DNA of 6,848 nt, taken from positions 1-6,848 of the forward strand of contig CATWNM010000057.1 of the NCBI GenBank assembly GCA_958352145.1. Direction: 5' to 3'. The stretch is from an uncultured Eubacteriales bacterium. Its GTDB lineage: Bacteria; Bacillota; Clostridia; Oscillospirales; CAG-272. This document shows, piece after piece, positions 6,108 through 6,848 of the stretch. The notes below the pieces were generated by a model. That model was not told the origin of the DNA and made no database searches. It worked only from the letters and a program-made list of their open reading frames with translations. The stretch's first letter is position 1; each line of letters starts with the position of its first letter. The position numbers and the translations under genes are program-made.

Positions 6108-6304
6108 TGTTGCATTCCAATGAATTGCAACTGCTATTTTCGGCGGCCATCCCTCTCCCAAAACAGTGAAGCTGTTGTGCATGCATCCTTCAGCTTTAAC
6201 GTGGCCGCCATAAATAGAATAACCCGATCCATACTTCGTTTTTTGATGAAATACGGACCGGGAAAAACGGCGGGGAAAGCATTTGCTTTCTCCGCTAATT
6301 TTTT
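6108..6304 (+). ncRNA. Candidate small structured RNA, undescribed as far as I can tell
   Basis: A strong promoter and an intrinsic terminator delimit about 197 nt with no credible reading frame: the only open frame (ATG at 6120) has no ribosome binding site and runs past the terminator to 6344. Four ordered elements can be traced. First, a 5' hairpin at the predicted start, GTTGCATTC with GAATTGCAAC (6109-6131). Second, a long closing helix of CTATTT/AAATAG (6134-6139 with 6212-6217), a 2x2 internal loop, and GGCGGCCA/TGGCCGCC (6142-6149 with 6202-6209). Third, a hairpin with CCCG/CGGG and TCC/GGA (6223-6230 with 6255-6262) capped by TTCGT/ATGAA. Fourth, the terminator hairpin. Inside the second element are a pyrimidine tract CCCTCTCCC (6151-6159), suited to pairing with Shine-Dalgarno sequences, and the self-complementary TGCATGCA (6178-6185). 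Function is unknown; a trans-acting regulatory RNA is an inference. It does not look like 6S RNA, SRP RNA, tmRNA or RNase P RNA by layout or length. Confidence 0.65.
6270..6304. terminator. Bidirectional terminator of the structured RNA and the M14 peptidase gene
   Basis: GCGGGGAAAGC (6270-6280) pairs with GCTTTCTCCGC (6285-6295), 11 bp with one G-U, around the loop ATTT. On the plus strand it is followed by TAATTTTTT, ending the candidate small RNA. On the minus strand the stem is followed by CGTTTTT, so it can also end the convergent peptidase transcript, whose stop codon is at 6373. Confidence 0.88.
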
Positions 6305-6372
6305 AATATTTCAATTTAATGAAACGATTTATGCCATAAAATAACTAGGAACCCGAAAGAAAAGCGCCGTGA

Positions 6373-6848
6373 TCAAAACAGCGTGGGAAAAAGAAACAAA
6401 ACTTTGCGTATCTCGGCATACAATATCGGAAGATCCGACATTGGAAGCGGATTTTTACCTCGGCCGCATTCAAGCGTAAAGGCCGGTACGCCCAGCTTTT
6501 CGATACAGAAATCGGTCAAGCCGCCGTATGCCGCGGGGCCGGACGGCTCAGCCAGCTTATATCCACAAAATGAAGCCAGACGGCGCGCGGCAGCCGGAGA
6601 AGCGGGCGGACATTTTCCGCCGCTTGTATAATAAATCTCCCGTCCCTGCGTATGCAAAGACATAACGGCAGCGGGACGATTAAAACGGAGGTAATTGCAA
6701 AGCGCGCCGGTTTCCGGCTCGCTTTCGGGATGCGCGCCCGAATAGCGCGTCGGGCTTCCGCCTGTAATCCCTAGAGATCTCTCAATCTCTTTATATGCTG
6801 AAAAACCACTGTCATAGTTATGGTTGAGATCCACGCCGCGCGCATTTG
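6373..6848 (-). CDS. M14-family zinc carboxypeptidase/endopeptidase, C-terminal part
   Basis: Only the last 157 residues are in the window; the reading frame stays open through the right edge. The visible start reads NARGVDLNHNY, the conserved M14 substrate-binding region, so a GTG at 6832-6834 is an internal Val and not a start. Next come YSGAHPESEPET, the conserved Glu-Pro-Glu segment, and SLHTQG (codon of the His at 6652-6654), which carries the third zinc ligand. TLECGRGKNPLP follows, carrying the catalytic Glu (codon 6469-6471). The HxxE zinc ligands should lie beyond the edge. The sequence resembles gamma-D-glutamyl-L-diamino acid endopeptidases of the M14C/ENP1 type, which cut peptidoglycan stem peptides, but substrate and location cannot be judged without the N-terminus. 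The position of the C-terminal carboxylate-binding Arg of carboxypeptidase A (Arg145) is His here, in the LNHN motif. Confidence 0.92.
   Translation of the reverse strand, partial: NARGVDLNHNYDSGFSAYKEIERSLGITGGSPTRYSGAHPESEPETGALCNYLRFNRPAAVMSLHTQGREIYYTSGGKCPPASPAAARRLASFCGYKLAEPSGPAAYGGLTDFCIEKLGVPAFTLECGRGKNPLPMSDLPILYAEIRKVLFLFPTLF

Noticed and set aside
6108..6304. Structured RNA as 6S RNA, SRP RNA, tmRNA or RNase P RNA
   Set aside because: The 5' and 3' ends are not paired into a rod, no SRP-type apical loop or tmRNA tag frame is seen, and the length is too short for RNase P RNA.
6120..6344. 74-codon plus-strand open frame after the operator-controlled promoter
   Set aside because: It has no ribosome binding site, its start lies inside the 5' hairpin, and it reads through the intrinsic terminator at 6270-6304. 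The region fits a non-coding RNA better.
6832..6834. GTG as the start of the M14 peptidase
   Set aside because: The frame continues upstream as NARG, completing the conserved NARGVDLN motif, so the gene is truncated by the window edge and not by a start codon.

Overview
This window looks like a chromosomal segment of a Clostridia-type bacterium (Bacillota), possibly an Oscillospirales/Ruminococcaceae relative. The basis is a T-box leader in front of thrS, a yybP-ykoY type riboswitch, strong AGGAGG-like ribosome binding sites, consensus sigma-A promoters with extended -10 elements, and GC-rich genes separated by AT-rich intergenic DNA. No mobile element, CRISPR array, rRNA or tRNA gene was seen.

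Layout from left to right. (1) Positions 71-222, minus strand: a consensus promoter, a manganese-type (yybP-ykoY) riboswitch aptamer, and an intrinsic terminator whose 5' arm is also the aptamer P1 strand. The controlled gene lies beyond the left edge. (2) 265-2241, minus: a cytoplasmic 658-residue protein that looks like a six-hairpin (alpha/alpha-barrel) glycosidase, with its own consensus promoter. (3) 2242-2518: a divergent promoter region with an inverted repeat and a foldable leader. It serves the glycosidase-like gene on the minus strand and, on the plus strand, a lipoprotein of unknown function (2519-3502). (4) 3503-3943: intergenic DNA with a strong promoter and a complete T-box leader with a threonine specifier (ACC), followed by thrS (3944-5710). 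This ThrRS lacks the N-terminal TGS domain but keeps the editing and catalytic residues. A bidirectional terminator follows. (5) 5794-6006, minus: a 70-residue XRE-family helix-turn-helix regulator. (6) 6007-6372: no credible protein gene. It holds a consensus plus-strand promoter whose spacer is filled by a perfect 19-bp palindromic operator, then about 197 nt with strong potential for ordered secondary structure, ending at an intrinsic terminator. I interpret this as a small structured RNA controlled by the divergent XRE protein. (7) 6373-6848, minus: the C-terminal half of an M14 zinc peptidase, probably a cell-wall peptide endopeptidase, cut by the right edge.

The genes do not form one pathway. 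Each has its own promoter, and three RNA-level control elements occur in under 7 kb: a metal riboswitch, a tRNA-sensing T-box and a candidate small RNA. The XRE regulator, operator and structured RNA at 5794-6304 are the best candidate for an undescribed system. All structural calls come from reading complementarity by eye; no folding or database search was run.
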